21,685 nucleotides of DNA from the NCBI GenBank assembly GCA_043779185.1, contig JAYWEQ010000037.1:1-21685 (forward strand). Reading direction: 5' to 3'. Positions within the stretch are counted from its first letter, which is position 1, and each line of letters begins with the position of its first letter. The stretch comes from JAYWDA01 sp043779185. Its GTDB lineage: Bacteria > Bdellovibrionota > Bdellovibrionia > Bdellovibrionales > Bdellovibrionaceae. Made by a program: the position numbers and the translations under genes. Below are positions 20,153 to 21,685 of the stretch, in pieces. The notes under the pieces were generated by a model, which was given only the letters and a program-made list of their open reading frames with translations, ran no database searches and had not been told where the DNA came from.

Positions 20153-21685
20153 ATGAAAAAGATAATTTCATTGGTGGTGGTGTCCTTAGGAATAGCAGCC
20201 TGTGCGCCCGCACCTGAAAAGGCACCGACGCCTGAAATAAAATTTGAATTTGGCCCGACCAATTCTGATGCGGCTTTGGATTTGTCAAAGGTGAAAGAAA
20301 AAACGCAAGCCTCGCAAAATCAGTGGCTGGCATCAGCTAGCTTAAGCCCGCAAGGAAAATTAGATTTTGCAGAAAATATTTTAGCCCTTGGTCAGTCCTT
20401 TGATCTTTCAGATTTAAAAAGTTCCGCAGTTCAAAGTATTCGAAATTTTCGCAGTCATTATCAGCCCCAAACAATTGCTTTTGAGGACTCTCCCTATGTT
20501 GATGCCATCGTGGGATCCACAGCCAATGAAGCCAAACAACAGGTCACTGACGCGCAAAAATTTCTGCCTGAAGATGAGCAAAAGCTACGCCAATTTCTAA
20601 CTGAATCGAAGACTTCGTACGTTTGGCCAAAAGGCCCTGCTTCGTCCGACCAATCTTTAAAAAGTGTCGATGATTATCTTCAATTCCTGATCAACCACCT
20701 AGCGGGATTGGGATTAAATCCCATTGTTCTTGAAAATCTTAAATCTGAATTGCCGGTTCGTGTGAATAAAAGTCTGACTGAAATCCGCGCAGAACTTGTG
20801 AAGGTTCAAGCCGCAAAAACTTCGACCGATGTGATCGATCAGATTCAACAAATGATCACGACCTTGCAATTTTCAATCGCCAAAGATACTCAGGCCTTAC
20901 TGAATCAGGGAAAAAGTTTAGCTCGCACTAATTTAGCCGCTAAAGACGAACAAGATATATTAACAGTTTTGGTGCAGATTTTTCGGATGCTTGAGCCCAA
21001 AGATCGACAAGAATTAATTGCTTCTGAAAGCCCTGATCTTTACAATTTTTTAAATGACGCAAGCCCCGATCGCTTAAAATGTTTAGAAACTCGGGGTTGC
21101 AAACGCGATTTGATCGTTTGGATTGGCAAGAAAACTAAAATTTTCCCGCAGCTGGAAACCCGCGGAGTTTCGAACCTAAGAGAAAAAATTAACACGTCGA
21201 TGAAGGCTTATGTTTTAACTCGTCTGGATGATGAGGTATTGCTTGCGATTCAAACGATTCCCGACATGATTGCGGATCAAATCGGGCAGGCGTTTAAGGA
21301 AAAATTAGCTGAAATTGCAGGAATTAAAGATGATTACCCCGGCTATGTTAAAAAAATCGCCAAAAATTGGGCGGCCTTAAAATTAACTTCCAATCAAGGC
21401 CGTGTATTAGGTCTTGAGCAATTGAATAATGTCGCGGGTCCCGGCGAAAGCACGTCTACGTTATTGGGCGAAGCCTTACTTGTGAAAACTAGAATTTTGA
21501 ATCAAGAATCCAGTCAATTGGATTCCCAAGAAAAAATTCAATGGTCGATTGAGCATTTAAATAAGCTATTAGCTCTGGGTGGATACAAAAAAAATGAAGT
21601 CGAGTCCATTCGTGCGATGGCGCAGCCGATTGATATTCATTTCAGCGATATGAAGCTTTCCTTACAAGAGATTTTGAAATCCAAT
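20153..21685 (+). CDS. Large lipoprotein, helical, cut by the window edge (partial)
   Basis: Open from ATG 20153 through the last base with 511 codons, so the 3' end is missing. The N-terminus is a lipoprotein signal, MKKIISLVVVSLGIAAC, with lipidated C17 followed by APAPEK, a normal release to the outer membrane. The rest is hydrophilic and largely helical, with heptad-like stretches (NKSLTEIRAELVKVQAAK, TDVIDQIQQMITTLQ) and only two further cysteines close together (LKCLETRGCKRD). No known domain was recognised. GGGGGAG stands a few bases before the ATG, and the leader shares 13 bases with that of the barrel gene 17 bases upstream, so the two are co-transcribed and similarly translated. A periplasm-facing partner of the barrel is the natural inference. 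Confidence 0.85.
   Translation, partial: MKKIISLVVVSLGIAACAPAPEKAPTPEIKFEFGPTNSDAALDLSKVKEKTQASQNQWLASASLSPQGKLDFAENILALGQSFDLSDLKSSAVQSIRNFRSHYQPQTIAFEDSPYVDAIVGSTANEAKQQVTDAQKFLPEDEQKLRQFLTESKTSYVWPKGPASSDQSLKSVDDYLQFLINHLAGLGLNPIVLENLKSELPVRVNKSLTEIRAELVKVQAAKTSTDVIDQIQQMITTLQFSIAKDTQALLNQGKSLARTNLAAKDEQDILTVLVQIFRMLEPKDRQELIASESPDLYNFLNDASPDRLKCLETRGCKRDLIVWIGKKTKIFPQLETRGVSNLREKINTSMKAYVLTRLDDEVLLAIQTIPDMIADQIGQAFKEKLAEIAGIKDDYPGYVKKIAKNWAALKLTSNQGRVLGLEQLNNVAGPGESTSTLLGEALLVKTRILNQESSQLDSQEKIQWSIEHLNKLLALGGYKKNEVESIRAMAQPIDIHFSDMKLSLQEILKSN

Noticed and set aside
1..21685. tRNA, rRNA, CRISPR arrays, insertion sequences, att sites
   Set aside because: Intergenic gaps are short and none showed cloverleaf, spaced direct repeats, transposase genes or terminal inverted repeats on reading.

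Overview
The window reads as a slice of a Gram-negative chromosome from the Bdellovibrio-like bacteria (Bdellovibrionota/Oligoflexia). This placement is inference from gene content: a gliding-type ABC exporter set, two tandem DUF3015 secreted proteins, a DUF4105 envelope protein, an AgmX/PglI-type TonB-like protein, a GTG/TTG-tolerant start usage, very tight gene packing and moderate, slightly AT-leaning base composition. No phage, insertion sequence, CRISPR array, tRNA or rRNA was found. The DNA looks like ordinary core and lineage-specific chromosome rather than a mobile island.

Layout. (1) 1-2334, plus strand: the tail of a sensor histidine kinase, an RsmB/RsmF-type rRNA m5C methyltransferase and a divergent NFACT (RqcH-like) protein, each overlapping the next. 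(2) 2337-8858, plus strand: a good sigma70-type promoter followed by a probable six-gene run, GldA-like ATPase, GldF-like permease, GldG-like membrane protein, DUF4340 protein, GHMP kinase and a DUF429-like RNase H-fold protein with a cysteine cluster. (3) 8946-13458, plus strand: two secreted DUF3015 paralogues, an intrinsic-terminator-like hairpin whose loop is the start codon of the next gene, the DUF4105 protein, a lipoprotein alpha/beta hydrolase and a short-chain dehydrogenase. (4) 13464-15480, minus strand: a spore-photoproduct-lyase-like radical SAM protein overlapped by an unrecognised protein. (5) 15479-16555, plus strand: a HAD-fold phosphatase-like protein whose start codon overlaps the start codon of the divergent neighbour and which seems to be read from a leaderless transcript. 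(6) 16552-18651, minus strand: FkbM methyltransferase, AgmX-like protein and SecG. (7) 18833-end, plus strand: a strong sigma54-type promoter match, an outer-membrane barrel protein and a large lipoprotein cut by the window edge.

How the parts may work together. Group 2 looks like an envelope or motility export complex with a sugar kinase and a nuclease-fold protein attached to its transcript. Groups 3, 6 and 7 are mostly cell-envelope genes (secreted, lipid-anchored, outer-membrane, Sec translocon). The most unusual signals are in how expression starts: the terminator hairpin centred on a start codon at 9957-9985, the back-to-back overlapping starts with a leaderless promoter at 15442-15481, and the sigma54-type promoter at 18833-18848. 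The most unusual proteins are the SPL-like radical SAM protein lacking the expected hydrogen-donor cysteine and its overlapping unknown partner, and the cysteine-cluster DUF429-like protein.
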